Below, piece after piece: positions 18,003-29,700 of a stretch of DNA of 64,000 nt. The DNA is from Azospira restricta (GTDB lineage: Bacteria; Pseudomonadota; Gammaproteobacteria; Burkholderiales; Rhodocyclaceae), in contig NZ_CP064781.1 in the NCBI RefSeq assembly GCF_016858125.1, positions 3,543,501 to 3,607,500 of the forward strand. Direction: 5' to 3'. Both the position numbers and the translations under genes were made by a program. The notes under the pieces were generated by a model. That model had not been told where the DNA came from. It made no database searches and worked only from the letters and a program-made list of their open reading frames with translations. How positions within the stretch are numbered: position 1 is the first letter of the stretch; each line of letters starts with the position of its first letter.

Positions 18003-19433
18003 TCAGGCGTGATGGCCCGCCGGCGCGAGCACCGGGGCATCCGCGGTATTGCCGCCGGCCATGGTCTTGAACATGTTGTAGGCCATGATCACCATGCCGG
18101 AGAGGAAGAGCAGGCCGCCGACGAAGCGGATCGTCCAGAACGGATAGCTGCCCTTGACCGCCTCGACGAAGCTGTAGGTCAGCGTGCCGTCCGGGTTGAC
18201 CGCACGCCACATCAGGCCCTGCATCACGCCGGCGATCCACATCGAGGCGATGTAGAGCACGACGCCGATGGTCGCCACCCAGAAATGCACCGTGATCAGC
18301 TTGACGCTGAACATCTCCTGCTTGCCGAAGAGCTTCGGCAGCAGGTAGTAGATCGAGCCGATCGAGACCATCGCCACCCAGCCGAGCGCGCCGGAGTGCA
18401 CGTGGCCGACGGTCCAGTCGGTGTAGTGCGACAGCGCGTTCACCGTCTTGATCGCCATCATCGGGCCTTCGAAGGTCGACATGCCGTAGAACGACAGCGA
18501 GGTGATCAGGAACTTCAGGATCGGGTCGTCGCGCAGCTTGTGCCAGGCGCCCTGCAGGGTCATGATGCCGTTGATCATGCCGCCCCAGGACGGCGCCAGC
18601 AGGATCAGCGAGAACAGCATGCCGACCGACTGCGTCCAGTCCGGCAGCGCGGTGTAGTGCAGGTGGTGCGGGCCGGCCCACATATAGGTGAAGATCAGCG
18701 CCCAGAAGTGCACCACCGACAGGCGGTAGGAATACACCGGGCGACCGGCCTGCTTCGGCACGAAGTAGTACATCATGCCGAGGAAGCCGGCGGTCAGGAA
18801 GAAGCCGACCGCGTTGTGGCCGTACCACCACTGCACCATCGCGTCCTGGGCACCGGCGTAGCAGGAGTAGGACTTGAACAGGCTGACCGGGATCTCGCAG
18901 CTATTGACCACGTGCAGCAGCGCGACGGCGAGGATGAAGCCGCCGAAGAACCAGTTGGCCACGTAGATGTGGCTGACCGTGCGCTTGGCTATGGTGCCGA
19001 AGAAGACGACCGCATAGGAGACCCAGACCGCGGTGATCAGCAGGTCGATCGGCCATTCCAGCTCGGCGTACTCCTTGCCGGAGGTCATGCCCATCGGCAG
19101 CGTGATCGCCGCCAGCAGGATCACCACCTGCCAGCCCCAGAAGGTGAAGGCAGCGAGCGGGCCGCAGAAGAGCCGGGCGTGGCAGGTGCGCTGGACGCAC
19201 CAGTAGGAGGTTGCAAAGAGCGCACAGCCACCGAACGCAAAGATGACCGCGTTGGTGTGGAGCGGACGCAGGCGCCCATAGGACAGGAACTCGATACCGT
19301 AGGTCAGGTCGGGCCAGACGAGCTGGGCAGCGATGAAGACGCCCATCGCCATGCCGACGATGCCCCAAATGACGGTCATGACAGCAAATTGCCGCACTAC
19401 CTTATAGTTGTAGTTAGATTGCGTTTCCGACAT
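18003..19433 (-). CDS. ccoN: cbb3 cytochrome c oxidase catalytic subunit CcoN
   Basis: 476-residue heme-copper oxidase subunit I of the C family, the proton-pumping high-affinity O2 reductase used under microaerobic conditions. It has about 12 membrane helices with the expected conserved His-containing stretches (for example [12 protein letters not shown] and [13 protein letters not shown]). It is first in ccoNOQP. A perfect FNR box stands upstream in class II position, so it should be induced under low oxygen. Confidence 0.98.
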   Translation of the reverse strand: MSETQSNYNYKVVRQFAVMTVIWGIVGMAMGVFIAAQLVWPDLTYGIEFLSYGRLRPLHTNAVIFAFGGCALFATSYWCVQRTCHARLFCGPLAAFTFWGWQVVILLAAITLPMGMTSGKEYAELEWPIDLLITAVWVSYAVVFFGTIAKRTVSHIYVANWFFGGFILAVALLHVVNSCEIPVSLFKSYSCYAGAQDAMVQWWYGHNAVGFFLTAGFLGMMYYFVPKQAGRPVYSYRLSVVHFWALIFTYMWAGPHHLHYTALPDWTQSVGMLFSLILLAPSWGGMINGIMTLQGAWHKLRDDPILKFLITSLSFYGMSTFEGPMMAIKTVNALSHYTDWTVGHVHSGALGWVAMVSIGSIYYLLPKLFGKQEMFSVKLITVHFWVATIGVVLYIASMWIAGVMQGLMWRAVNPDGTLTYSFVEAVKGSYPFWTIRFVGGLLFLSGMVIMAYNMFKTMAGGNTADAPVLAPAGHHA

Positions 19434-19508
19434 GGAACCACCTCTTTATTGATAAAAAGGAAAGCTACACATGCTACCCCCCTGATATTTCTAGGTAGCG
19501 CGATGAGG

Positions 19509-19550
19509 ATGGTATTTTAACCCATCTCAAGACGATTTGATTCATATCAA
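19509..19550 (-). promoter_or_regulatory. Class II FNR-activated promoter of ccoNOQP
   Basis: TTGATTCATATCAA (19537-19550) is a perfect match to the FNR/ANR consensus. Placing its centre (19543.5) at -41.5 puts the start at 19502 and the -10 hexamer at 19514-19509, which reads TACCAT on the minus strand. Distance to ccoN ATG is about 70 nt. Confidence 0.88.
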
Positions 19551-19587
19551 GTTGCGGCGCACAAAATCAAAAAGTCCCGATTTGGGC

Positions 19588-19615
19588 AAAAAAAAGGGTG
19601 CGTCGCAACGCACCC
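19588..19615 (-). terminator. Intrinsic terminator downstream of ccoS
   Basis: 8-bp stem GGGTGCGT/ACGCACCC with a 4-nt loop; the minus strand continues with eight T (19595-19588). It separates ccoI-ccoS transcription from ccoN. Confidence 0.92.
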
Positions 19616-19682
19616 CAACCCCAACAGAGAAACGAACCGGTCTGCTCCGCCCGACAAAAACCGGGCAACCGCAAACCAACTG
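19588..19682 (-). ncRNA. Candidate FNR-activated small RNA between ccoS and ccoN
   Basis: A second perfect FNR box (19717-19730) would, by the same class II geometry, start a minus transcript near 19682; the -10 position reads CAAAAT (4 of 6). That transcript would end after about 95 nt at the intrinsic terminator 19588-19615, before ccoN. The stretch has no coding potential. It contains a second hairpin with GCCCG/CGGGC arms and a G-rich single-stranded segment next to the terminator. Prediction only; the terminator alone could simply serve ccoIS. Confidence 0.4.
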
Positions 19683-19716
19683 AGGCGGATTTTGCGCTCC
19701 GCCCCGGGCGCCGTCT

Positions 19717-19730
19717 TTGATTCAGATCAA
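19717..19730 (-). promoter_or_regulatory. Second perfect FNR box, overlapping the ccoS stop codon
   Basis: TTGATTCAGATCAA matches all ten conserved bases of the FNR consensus. It overlaps the last codons of ccoS and lies 180 bp upstream of the ccoN-proximal FNR box, on the far side of a terminator. Confidence 0.85.
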
Positions 19731-19930
19731 GCATTTCCCTCACGACCGGAAGGGGTATCCTGCTGCGACGCAGCAGCCTCCGTCGGCGGTCGGTCGTCGT
19801 CCATCAGGATGCGGTAGGCCGGCCCTTCCATGTCGTCGAACTGGCCGCTCCTGACCGACCACCAGAACGCGACGCCAATCAGGAAGACAAGCACGACCGA
19901 CAACGGGATCAGCAGGTAGAGACTTTCCAT
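19727..19930 (-). CDS. ccoS: cbb3 oxidase maturation protein CcoS
   Basis: 67 residues: one N-terminal helix ([12 protein letters not shown] onward), a short [19 protein letters not shown] family core and a polar tail. CcoS is required for heme/copper insertion into CcoN. ATG at 19930 has GGAGG 5 nt upstream and overlaps the ccoI end by 22 nt; a longer frame to 20011 is not supported. Confidence 0.93.
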   Translation of the reverse strand: MESLYLLIPLSVVLVFLIGVAFWWSVRSGQFDDMEGPAYRILMDDDRPPTEAAASQQDTPSGREGNA

Positions 19931-22368
19931 CGGGCCTCCGCGCGCTGCAGGCGCAGCGAGTTCAACACCACCAGCAGCGAACTGCCGGACATGCCGATGC
20001 CGGCCATCCACGGCGTGATGAAGCCGAACATGGCGAGCGGCAGGGCCACGAAATTATAGACAAAGGACCAGACCAGGTTCTGGCGCACGATGCGCAGCGT
20101 GCGCCGGGCGATCTGCAGGCCTTCGCGCAGGTGGTCGAGGTTCTCCGAGAGCAGCACGAAATCGGCCTGCGTCCGCGCCAGCGCGGCGCCGCCGCCCATC
20201 GCCACCGAGACGTGCGCCTGCGCCAGCACCGGCGCATCGTTCACGCCGTCGCCGACCATCGCCACCGTCCGGCCCAGACCCTGCAGGTGACGCACGAACT
20301 CGTGCTTGCCCTGCGGCGAGACGCCGGCGCGGACGTCGTCGATCCCCAGCTGCGCCGCCACCCGCTGCGCCACCGGCGGCGCGTCGCCGGTCAGCAGCGA
20401 CACTGCGCAGCCAGCGGCCTTCAGCTCGGCGACCAGATCGGCGGCTTCCGGCCGCAGCTCGTCGCCGATGCGGAACACCGCCAGCCAGCCGCTCTCGTCG
20501 GCGAGCGCGATCGCCGTATCGTTCTGCTGCAGCAGCTCCACGCCGGCCGGCAGCATCGGCTCGCTGTGCACCGCCGCGACCCACTCGGGGCGGCCGATGC
20601 GCAGTTCGCGCCCCTGCCATTCGCCGACGACGCCGCTGCCGGGCACGTTGCGGTCGACGACGACGGCCGCCTGCGGCGCACCGGCAGCCTCGACCAGCGC
20701 CCGCGCCAGCGGGTGCTCGGACGAGCGCTCGAGCGCGGCGGCAAGCGCCAGGCACTGTACTTCGCTCAGCGCGCCGAGCGCCCGCGTTTCGAGCAGACGC
20801 ATGCGTCCACTGGTCAGCGTCCCGGTCTTGTCGAACACGAAATGGTCGGCCCGCGCCAGCCCTTCGATGCCGTGGCCGCGCGTCACCAGCAGACCGGCGC
20901 GCGCCAGCGCGCCGCTGGCCACCGTCAGCGTCACCGGCGTCGCCAGCGACAGCGCGCAGGGGCAGGTGACGACCAGCACCGAGACGGTGATCCACAGTGC
21001 CTTGTCCGGGTCGATCGACCACCAGACCACCGCCACGGCGCCGGCGACGACCAGCAGCGCGGCGACGAAGCGGGCGGCGATCTTGTCCGCGAGCTCGACG
21101 ATGCGCGGCTTCTCGGTCGCCGCCCGCTCCATCAGGCGGACGATCGCCGACAGCCGCGTCTCCTCGCCGACCTGCTCGACGCACATCAGCAGCGGACTCT
21201 CGCTGTTGACCGCGCCACCGGTCAGGCGGTCGCCGGGACGCTTCGGCACCGGCAGGCTCTCGCCGGTGAGCAGCGCCTCGTCGGCACTGCTCGCCCCCTC
21301 GAGGACGACGCCGTCGGCCGGAATCGACTCGCCGGGCTTGACCAGCACGACGTCGCCCGGACGCAGGTCGGCCGCCACCACCTGCATCGCGTCACGGCTC
21401 GCCGGATAGCCCGGCAGCCGCGTCGCCAGCGCCGGCAGCAGCTTGGCCAGCGCTTCGGTGACGCTGACCGCCTTCTGTCGCGCCACCATCTCCATGTAGC
21501 GCCCGCCGAGCAGGAAAAAGACGAACATCGTGACCGAATCGAAATAGACCTCGCCGGCCGCGGTGAGCGTCGCCCAGACGCTGGCGGCAAAGGCGGCGCC
21601 GACGCCGAGCGCGACCGGCACGTCCATGCCGACGCGGAACAGGCGCAGGTCGCGCCAGGCGTTGCGGAAGAACGGCGCCGCCGAATAGAAGACCACCGGC
21701 ACGGTGAGCACGAAACTCGCCCAGCGCATTAGCTGCTCGATGTCGGCGGTCATGTCGCCGTCCTCGGCCAGATAGACCGGGATCGCGTACATCATCACCT
21801 GCATCATCCCGAAGCCGGCGACGAACACGCGCCACAGCGCGCTGCGCCGCTCCTTCCTCGCCAGCGCCTCGTTGCGCGCGGCATCGTAGGGATAGGCGCG
21901 ATAGCCGATCGCGGCGACCGCGGCGAGGATTTCAGAGAGCTTCAGGCGGGACTCGTCCCAGCGCACGCGGGCGCGCCGGGTCGCGTAGTTGATGTCGACG
22001 CCGGTCACCCCCGGCAGCCGGGAGAGGTGTTGCTCGTTCAACCAGATGCAGGCGGCGCAGGTGATGCCTTCGAGGATCAGCGAGGCCTCGCGCTCGTGCT
22101 CGCCGAGCGCGCGCACGAAGCTCTTCTGGAACTCGGCGTGGTCGTAGAGCAGCAGGTTGCCCAGTTCCTCGGGCATCGCCTCGCGCGGCGAGCCGGGCAG
22201 CGCGTCGCGGTTGCGGTAGTAGTCGGCGAGACCGCTGTCGACGATCGAGTGGGCGACGGCCTGGCAGCCGAGGCAGCACATCGCGCGCGGCGAGCCGTCG
22301 ATGGAAACGTTGAGGTCGGTGCCGTCGGGGATTCCCTGCCCGCAGTGGTAACAACTATTGCCGCTCAT
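19909..22368 (-). CDS. ccoI: CcoI copper-transporting P1B-type ATPase
   Basis: 819-residue copper pump of the FixI/CcoI type that delivers Cu for cbb3 oxidase assembly. The N-terminal Cys-rich metal-binding region has CYHCG and CCLGC; an HMA domain carries CAAC at 104-107. Eight-helix core: actuator TGES 368-371, transmembrane metal site CPC 469-471, phosphorylation DKTGT 513-517. It precedes ccoS with an overlap and follows a terminator, so it probably has its own promoter, which I could not identify. Confidence 0.96.
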   Translation of the reverse strand: MSGNSCYHCGQGIPDGTDLNVSIDGSPRAMCCLGCQAVAHSIVDSGLADYYRNRDALPGSPREAMPEELGNLLLYDHAEFQKSFVRALGEHEREASLILEGITCAACIWLNEQHLSRLPGVTGVDINYATRRARVRWDESRLKLSEILAAVAAIGYRAYPYDAARNEALARKERRSALWRVFVAGFGMMQVMMYAIPVYLAEDGDMTADIEQLMRWASFVLTVPVVFYSAAPFFRNAWRDLRLFRVGMDVPVALGVGAAFAASVWATLTAAGEVYFDSVTMFVFFLLGGRYMEMVARQKAVSVTEALAKLLPALATRLPGYPASRDAMQVVAADLRPGDVVLVKPGESIPADGVVLEGASSADEALLTGESLPVPKRPGDRLTGGAVNSESPLLMCVEQVGEETRLSAIVRLMERAATEKPRIVELADKIAARFVAALLVVAGAVAVVWWSIDPDKALWITVSVLVVTCPCALSLATPVTLTVASGALARAGLLVTRGHGIEGLARADHFVFDKTGTLTSGRMRLLETRALGALSEVQCLALAAALERSSEHPLARALVEAAGAPQAAVVVDRNVPGSGVVGEWQGRELRIGRPEWVAAVHSEPMLPAGVELLQQNDTAIALADESGWLAVFRIGDELRPEAADLVAELKAAGCAVSLLTGDAPPVAQRVAAQLGIDDVRAGVSPQGKHEFVRHLQGLGRTVAMVGDGVNDAPVLAQAHVSVAMGGGAALARTQADFVLLSENLDHLREGLQIARRTLRIVRQNLVWSFVYNFVALPLAMFGFITPWMAGIGMSGSSLLVVLNSLRLQRAEARWKVSTC

Positions 22369-22392
22369 CGCCGAAACATCCGCCCGCCCATG

Positions 22393-22423
22393 AAAAAAGG
22401 CGGGAGGCAGCCTGCCTCCCGCC
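22393..22423 (-). terminator. Intrinsic terminator after the SDR gene
   Basis: 11-bp perfect stem GGCGGGAGGCA/TGCCTCCCGCC with a 3-nt loop, followed on the minus strand by six T (22398-22393). Confidence 0.93.
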
Positions 22424-22446
22424 CTTCGAACCGGCGACAGTATAAA

Positions 22447-23214
<768 letters not shown>

Positions 23215-23458
23215 CGCTGCTTCTCCTTGGTCATTCGAACCGGAAAATAGTAGCACGACCAGACGGTACCGTATGGAAATCGGATTCGAAACGCCGAGAA
23301 GTCGTGTGGCGGCCCAAAAAAATGCGCGGCAGTACCACGCCCTCAACACGAGCAGGAAGGCATCGACCGCCGATGCTGCGGAAACAGCCGTTCGTCGCCG
23401 ACCGGATGCAAGTTGCCGGTGCCGGAAATACGATGCAGAGGGGAAAAGAGGAGTTGAC

Positions 23459-23881
23459 GTGAAGAAAAACGGATTCTCAGTGGTGGAATTGCTGGTCGTC
23501 GTCGGAATCATCGGCATTCTGCTGGCGATAGCACTGCCGTCGTATCGGCAGTACGTGGTTTACGCCAACCGGGCCGCAGCGAAAGCCTTCCTGCTTGAGA
23601 TATTCAGCCGGCAGGAGGTACGCATCGGACAAACGGGAGGCTACGCGGCAACCATCACCGAACTCGGCCTGACGACCCCGCCCGACGTCCAGGCCGCAGG
23701 CTATGCGATCACGATCACGCCGCAGACGCTGACCCTGCAGGCAGCAGCAGGTCTTGAACCGGCCGTCACGATGGCCGGATTCGAAGCCAAGGCGACCCCG
23801 GCCGCCGGCTCGGCCCAGGCAGCAGATGGGGAGCTGTCGATCAACCAGTTCGGACTCAAACTTCCGGTGGCCAAATGGTGA
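23459..23881 (+). CDS. PilE-like type IV pilin/minor pilin (cluster 1)
   Basis: 140-residue prepilin. The short basic leader VKKNG is cut before F in [12 protein letters not shown], with Glu5 and the long hydrophobic helix of class IVa pilins. Start is GTG at 23459 with GAGGAG about 6 nt upstream; an in-frame extension from 23273 would bury the prepilin peptidase site after 60 residues and is rejected. First gene of a plus-strand cluster that continues with overlaps into fimT, pilV, pilW, pilX and pilY1. Length and the lack of a clear C-terminal disulfide suggest a minor pilin over the major subunit. Confidence 0.88.
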   Translation: MKKNGFSVVELLVVVGIIGILLAIALPSYRQYVVYANRAAAKAFLLEIFSRQEVRIGQTGGYAATITELGLTTPPDVQAAGYAITITPQTLTLQAAAGLEPAVTMAGFEAKATPAAGSAQAADGELSINQFGLKLPVAKW

Positions 23882-24396
23882 CCCGCACCTGTTTCACAGC
23901 GCATCGTCCTCGCCGCGAGCGCGGCTTTACGCTTTCGGAGCTGATGGTCGTGTTGGCGCTGATGGCCATCGTCATGGGTTTCGCGATCCCCGGGCTGCGA
24001 GACCTGCTCGGGGGGCAGAAGGTCAAGTCGGCCGCCTTCGATCTGGTCAGCAGCGTCATGTACGCCCGCAGCGAAGCCGGCAAGCGCAGCGCATCGATCT
24101 CCCTCAAGGCGGCCTCCGGCAACGACCTGGCGTCGGGCTGGTGCGTGGTCTTCGGGACGGCGGCAAGCTGCAGCGTCACCGCTCCGGCGGCAGAAACGAT
24201 GCGCGTCCACCAGCCCTACCCGACGGTCAGCTTCACCTGGAAAACGACGGCGGGACCGATCGTTTTCGGGCAGACCGGGCGAATCACTTCGCTGGTGTCG
24301 ATCGAGGTTGCCGACCTCTCCAACGCGGCCTTCAAACGCTGCATCACCATCGACGTTACCGGCGTCCCCACCAGCAGGAGCGGCGCATGTTCATGA
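23875..24396 (+). CDS. FimT/GspH-type minor pseudopilin (cluster 1)
   Basis: 173 residues, prepilin site RG|FTLSELMVVLALM with Glu5, then a GspH/FimT-type beta domain (MYARSEAGKRSASISLK). It is likely part of the tip complex that primes pilus assembly; some FimT homologues also bind DNA. ATG overlaps the pilE-like gene's end by 7 nt and its own end overlaps pilV by 10 nt, so the operon is tightly coupled. Confidence 0.9.
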   Translation: MVTRTCFTAHRPRRERGFTLSELMVVLALMAIVMGFAIPGLRDLLGGQKVKSAAFDLVSSVMYARSEAGKRSASISLKAASGNDLASGWCVVFGTAASCSVTAPAAETMRVHQPYPTVSFTWKTTAGPIVFGQTGRITSLVSIEVADLSNAAFKRCITIDVTGVPTSRSGACS

Positions 24397-24914
24397 CCCC
24401 CCCGAAACCGAATTCCGCCGAGCGGGGCTTCTCGCTGATCGAGGTAATGATCACCATCCTCATTATTGCAATCGGCTTGCTGGGACTGGCCGGCCTCCAC
24501 GCGCGCGCACTCAACGCCGAGACGGAATCCTTCGCCAAGGGGCAGGCACTGGGACTGCTCCAGGATATCGCGCAGCGCTTCGAAGCGAACCAGCCCGGTG
24601 CGAAAGATGCGATCGCGGCCGGGATCAACGTCACCAATATCGGCACCAGCGGTTATGTCTGCGCCGCCGGCGCCCGCCTCGACACCGACCTGTGCGAATG
24701 GGATGCCGCGCTCAAGGCGACGACTGCCCTTCCCGGAGCAGTCGGCTGCGTGCAGGCCATCGCTGCGAGCTCGGAAATCCTTTTCTCGATCGCCTGGCGC
24801 GGGCGCGATACGGGATTTTCCCCGTCCGCAGCACAAGGCTGCGGCTCGGCAACGATCACCTCGGCGCGGCGCGTGGTATCCACAAGAATCCGTATTCCGA
24901 ATCTGGGGAGTTGA
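24387..24914 (+). CDS. pilV: PilV-type minor pilin (cluster 1)
   Basis: 175 residues with prepilin site RG|FSLIEVMITILIIAIGLLG, the PilV hallmark being the GLLGLAGL extension of the helix. AGGAG is 6 nt before ATG 24387; a second in-frame ATG six bases on has worse spacing. A core component of the PilVWX-PilY1 tip complex by family knowledge. Confidence 0.9.
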   Translation: MFMTPPKPNSAERGFSLIEVMITILIIAIGLLGLAGLHARALNAETESFAKGQALGLLQDIAQRFEANQPGAKDAIAAGINVTNIGTSGYVCAAGARLDTDLCEWDAALKATTALPGAVGCVQAIAASSEILFSIAWRGRDTGFSPSAAQGCGSATITSARRVVSTRIRIPNLGS

Positions 24915-24917
24915 TTC

Positions 24918-25991
24918 ATGATCCGACCATTCCGCCCGCAGGGCGGCGTCACGCTGATCGAGTTGCTGGTCGTCCTCGCCATCGGCGCCATCATCGCCGC
25001 GGCGATGGCCAGCCTGTTCGCGCAATCATCGACCACCCGAGAACAGGTCAACCGCACCAGCCAGCGCATCGAGAACGGCCGTTTCGCACTCGATGCGATC
25101 GCCGAGGACATCCGCCTCGCCGGCTATTACGGCGACCTCTGGCCGGTCGGCAACCTGGGCTACAACACTGACATCACCGGCAACGCCAACCCCTGCGCAT
25201 CGACCCTCGCAGACATCCAGGCCCAGTGGGCCTGGAGCGTCGGCCCGCCGTCGTCGGCGACGGTGCCGGTTCCCGTAATCGGCCTGGAAGGCCATGGCGC
25301 CACTATCACGCTCCCCACCGGCTGCAGCGCCATCCTGCCCAATCTGAAGACGGGCACCGATCTCATCGCGCTGCGGCGCGCCTCGACGCTTGCCGTCGCC
25401 CCGTCGAGCCTGAGCGGCACGGGCGCGGTCGCGCTGCAGGTATCGACGCAGACCAATCTGTGCCCGGCGGAGCCCTCCGGCTTGATGGTGCACAGCAATC
25501 CGGCCAACCTCACCCTGCACCGCGCCGATCCGTCCTGCGGACAGACCGCGCTTGCCCGCCCGCTGGTCACCCACATCTACTACGTCGCCACCTGCAACAA
25601 CTGCTCCGGCGGCGGCGACGGCATTCCTACGCTGAAGCTCGCCGAGATGGTCAACGGCGCATTCGCCGTCCGCTCGATCGCGCCCGGCATCGACCACCTG
25701 CACCTTGAATACGGCGTGGATACCGACGGCGACGGCGCAGTGGACGAATATCGGGTTCCGACCAACCACAACACGAAGCTGGACGACGTCGCCGGCCGCG
25801 AATGGTTCGACGTCGTCTCGGTCAAGGCCTACGTTCTCGCGCGCGACCTGGAAAGCACCACCGGCTTCACCGACAGCCAGAACCATACGCTCGGCACCAA
25901 GACCGTGGCAGCGTACGGCGACAGCATCAAGCGCAGCGTGTCGACGACCACGGTCCGCCTAGTCAATATGGCCGGACGCCGGGAGAGCTGA
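24918..25991 (+). CDS. pilW: PilW-type minor pilin (cluster 1)
   Basis: 357 residues. Prepilin site G|VTLIELLVVLAIG with Glu5, followed by a large beta-rich globular domain and the PilW-type sequence ENGRFALDAIAEDIRLAGY. Near residue 270 it has YGVDTDGDGAVDEY, a DxDxDxxxD loop typical of calcium sites; the other PilW in this window has the same at the equivalent place. Starts 3 nt after pilV. Confidence 0.92.
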   Translation: MIRPFRPQGGVTLIELLVVLAIGAIIAAAMASLFAQSSTTREQVNRTSQRIENGRFALDAIAEDIRLAGYYGDLWPVGNLGYNTDITGNANPCASTLADIQAQWAWSVGPPSSATVPVPVIGLEGHGATITLPTGCSAILPNLKTGTDLIALRRASTLAVAPSSLSGTGAVALQVSTQTNLCPAEPSGLMVHSNPANLTLHRADPSCGQTALARPLVTHIYYVATCNNCSGGGDGIPTLKLAEMVNGAFAVRSIAPGIDHLHLEYGVDTDGDGAVDEYRVPTNHNTKLDDVAGREWFDVVSVKAYVLARDLESTTGFTDSQNHTLGTKTVAAYGDSIKRSVSTTTVRLVNMAGRRES

Positions 25992-25995
25992 CACC

Positions 25996-26670
25996 ATGAA
26001 AGCATATATCCCCCTCGCCCATCCGCGCCAGCGCGGCTCGGTGCTGATCATCAGCCTGATCATGCTGGTCGTCCTGACACTGATCGGCATCTCGATGATC
26101 CGGATGACCACAACCAACCTGCAACTGGTCAACAACATGCAGGGACGGCACCAGGCGCTGGCCGCCGCCAATGACATCGTCAACCAGGTTCTGAGCAGCA
26201 GTTTCATCAACCCGTCGGACATCAACGGCACGCTCAACGCCGTCGCTGCCGCGTCCTACACCTATTCGCCGGAAGGCGAGGATGCGTCGAAGAAAACCTA
26301 CACGGTGACGGTATCGAAACCCTGCCTGAAGTCGCTGACCTTCGCCACCGACAAGATCACCAGGATCATCCAGCCGCAAATTCGCGCCCGGATTGCTGCA
26401 ATCAATACACTACTCGCAGCCAACCCCCCAGATGATGTCAGGGCCGAACTTGAAGCCGAACGCACGCTACTCGTGCAGCGTCACCAGCAATATCAAACTT
26501 GCGTGGACGACAAGGCCCCTTGCTACCTGACCCTTTGGCAATTCACCGCCACCGTCAGCACCGGTTTTCTCGGTGCGAAAACCAGCCTTTCCGCCGGCAC
26601 GGACGTCGTCCTGAACAGCGAGACCGGGATTCAGGTCCGCAACGATTCCGCCCTTTACTGCACGAGCTGA
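25996..26670 (+). CDS. pilX: PilX-type minor pilin (cluster 1)
   Basis: 224 residues with PilX_N features: RG|SVLIISLIMLVVLTLIGI. Position 5 after the cleavage site is Ile and not Glu, as in the GspK-like tip pseudopilins. The middle has a charged helical stretch (about 125-160) of lower GC than its neighbours. Four nt after pilW, 34 nt before the PilY1 gene. Confidence 0.88.
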   Translation: MKAYIPLAHPRQRGSVLIISLIMLVVLTLIGISMIRMTTTNLQLVNNMQGRHQALAAANDIVNQVLSSSFINPSDINGTLNAVAAASYTYSPEGEDASKKTYTVTVSKPCLKSLTFATDKITRIIQPQIRARIAAINTLLAANPPDDVRAELEAERTLLVQRHQQYQTCVDDKAPCYLTLWQFTATVSTGFLGAKTSLSAGTDVVLNSETGIQVRNDSALYCTS

Positions 26671-26704
26671 CGCCGTCGTGCGATCGACGAGGAGCATCGC
26701 CATC

Positions 26705-29700
26705 ATGAGCATGAAAACCATTTCCCGAGCCGTAGTCGGCGCGTTGCTTGCGGCCGCGACCGTCTCGTTCGCCGATGACATCGACCTCTACGTCGGCGGC
26801 GAACAAGTCACCGGCGCTGAAACCAACGTCGTGATCTTCCTCGACAACAGCGCGAACTGGTCCAACGCCTCCGGCTGGCCGGCGACGCAGGGCGAGGCCG
26901 AACTCGATGCGCTGAAGGCAGTCATCGACACGCTCAACGACAGCATCAACGTCGGCGTCATGATGCATACGCGCACGGGAACCACCTCAGGCGCCTATGT
27001 CCGCTTCGCGGTGCGCCCGATGAACGCGACCAACCGGGCGAAACTGAAGGAAGTCTTCGACGACATCAAGAGCACGGCGCCGAACGCGCCGCAGGACAAG
27101 GTAGCCCAATCGGCCGACGGCGATCACGCGATCGAGGAGGTGTTCCGCTACTTCAACAGCAAGGCGCTGGGATTCACTGCCGCCCGCGACACGAAGGAAG
27201 ACTACACGAACAACACGGCCTACTACGATGTCGGCGGCGGCGTTTCCGCCGCCCTCGACACGAAGGCCAACCCGGCCAGCGCACTTGGAACCCACGCCTA
27301 CGCTACATCGGCAGCCACGACCTACAGCGGTCCGGCATCCTCAAACGCCGGCTGCGCCAAGAACTACCTGGTCTGGATCGGCAATACCTCGCTCGACGGC
27401 TCGACCGATACGTCCCGCCTGACCGCCGCCGCAGCACTGATCGGCGAGACGGCGAGCACGACGCAGATCTCGGTCAGCGGCAACAGCCAGCCAGGCAGCG
27501 TGATGATCGACGAATGGGCGCGCTTCATGTACCAGTATGGCGTGCCGACGACGATCGACGACCCGGCGCGCCCCGGCCACAAGAAGATGAACAAGATCAT
27601 CACCTATGCCGTCGACACCTTCCCGGCCGACCCTGCCCCCACCGCCTGCATCGGCGACACCACCGGTGGTGCGCAACAGATCGGCCAGCACTACGTGATG
27701 CAATCGGTCGCGACCGCCGGCGGCGGCAAGTGCTATCCGGCGGCGAATACCTCGCAGTTGTCAGTCGCGCTGGCCAAGATCTTTTCCGAAATCCAGGCGG
27801 TCAACAGCGTCTTCGCCTCGGCCTCGCTGCCGGTCAGCGTGAACACCCAGGGCACCTTCGAGAACCAGATTTACATCGGCATGTTCCGCCCCGACAGCAG
27901 CGCACGCCCGCGCTGGCTCGGCAACCTCAAGGAATACAAGTTCGCCCGCTACTGCGACGAGAACAGCAACGACAAGGTCGACAGCGGCGAAGCGATCGCC
28001 GACAACGTCACCAATCCGACCTGCTCGTCAACCGACAAGCTGAAACTGTTCCTCGCCGACCGCAACAACAACCCGGCGGTCGATCAGCGAACGACGGCCG
28101 AAGGCGGCACCGGCTTCCTCGACCTGAACGCCGTCAGCCACTGGACGACCGAACAGTCGCCGGGGTTCTGGAGCTTCTTCCCCGACCCGGTCGCCGGTAC
28201 CGACGACAGCCCTGATGGCCCGCTGGTCGAACGCGGCGGCGCCGCGTTCAAGCTGCGCAACCAGTTCGCGTCGGGTCGCAACCTCTACACCTGTCTCGGC
28301 ACCTGCCTGTCGGGCGCGGCGGGCACCTCGCTGAACACGCAGACCTTCACCACCTCGAACACGACGATCACCGGCATGCTCAACCCGGGCGGCAAGAGCG
28401 TGACGCTGGCTCGCAGCGGCAACACCGTCACCGCGACCGCCAGTGCCGCCCATGGTTTCGCGGTGGGCGACACGGTGACCATCACCGGCGCTACGACGCC
28501 GGCGGAATACCTCGGTGCGAAGACGATCGTCTCGGTCCCGACGTCCACCACGTTCACCTTCGGCGTCACCGAGATGCCGCTCGACGACACCGGAAACGCG
28601 AAGGTCAGCGTTGCGCAAGGAAGCTTCGCGCTCGCCGACATCGACGTCACGGTCAGCGACTGGACCACCGGCGCCGCCACGGCGACCAGCCAGACCAATC
28701 CGGGCGGCTACGTGGTCGGCGATACGCTGCTGATCACCGGCGGTTCGCAGTCCTACGTCAACAGCGCCGCCGGCGGCGCGACCGTCAACGCAGCGGGCGG
28801 CGGCACGTTCAGTTATGCGCTGACGGTCCCGGTCCCGGTCTCGCCGGCGACCACCGCGGGCGTCAACTCGATCGGCGGCACCGATCGCAACAGCGCCAGC
28901 GTCCAGCGCCAGGAAAATCTGGTGGTCGTCGATGCCGGCTCCCGCGTAGACAACGTGATCACCCCCGGATTGACGACGGTCACGCTGAAGAATGTCGTGC
29001 CGACCGAATACAACGTGGTCGGGCGCACCATCGAACAGGAAGGAACCGACTGCAACAACCTCGTCGCCGGCTGGGCGCCGGTGCCAACGACCGGCAGCGA
29101 CAGGCAGCGCTACTTCTGCTTCCGCCTGTTTACGCTGACCAACAGTACCGCGACCGCACAAAAGATCCTCGATCCGCAGCCGGTGAACATCACGCGATCG
29201 GTCGGCAGCCAGGTCGCGACGGCGACGCTGAAGAACGCCGCATCGCCCAACCTGAGCGGTTCGACGCTGACGATCAGCGGTTCGGTCGGCTACGACGGCG
29301 CCTGGGCGCTCGGCGGGGCCTACCCGGGCGGAGACCCGGCCGGCGCCGGCACCTTCGCCATCGCCGCGGATGGACGCTCCTTCACCTTCGGGCCGATCAC
29401 GCTGAGCCCGGGCGCCCCGTCCGGCACCTACACCGCGACCCCCGGACTGGCGACCACGACGGTGGCGGCCGCCAACCTGATCAACTGGGTACGGGGTATG
29501 GACGTCGTCAACGACGAGAACCAGAACAACTCCTTCACCGACGTCCGCGCCAGCATCCACGCCGACGTGCTGCATTCGCGCCCGCTGATGTTCAACTACG
29601 GCGGCAGCACTGGCGTCGTCGGCTATTACGGGTCGAACGACGGCCTGCTGCACGCGATCAAAGGGGGTACCACCGATTCGGACGGCAATGAGTTGTGGGC

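Noticed and set aside
23215-23458. Possible second GEMM riboswitch or sigma-54 promoter before the first pilus cluster
   Set aside because: No GGCAAA ... CGCAAAG core and no GG-N10-GC with correct spacing; only a 10-bp palindrome ACGGTACCGT near 23265.
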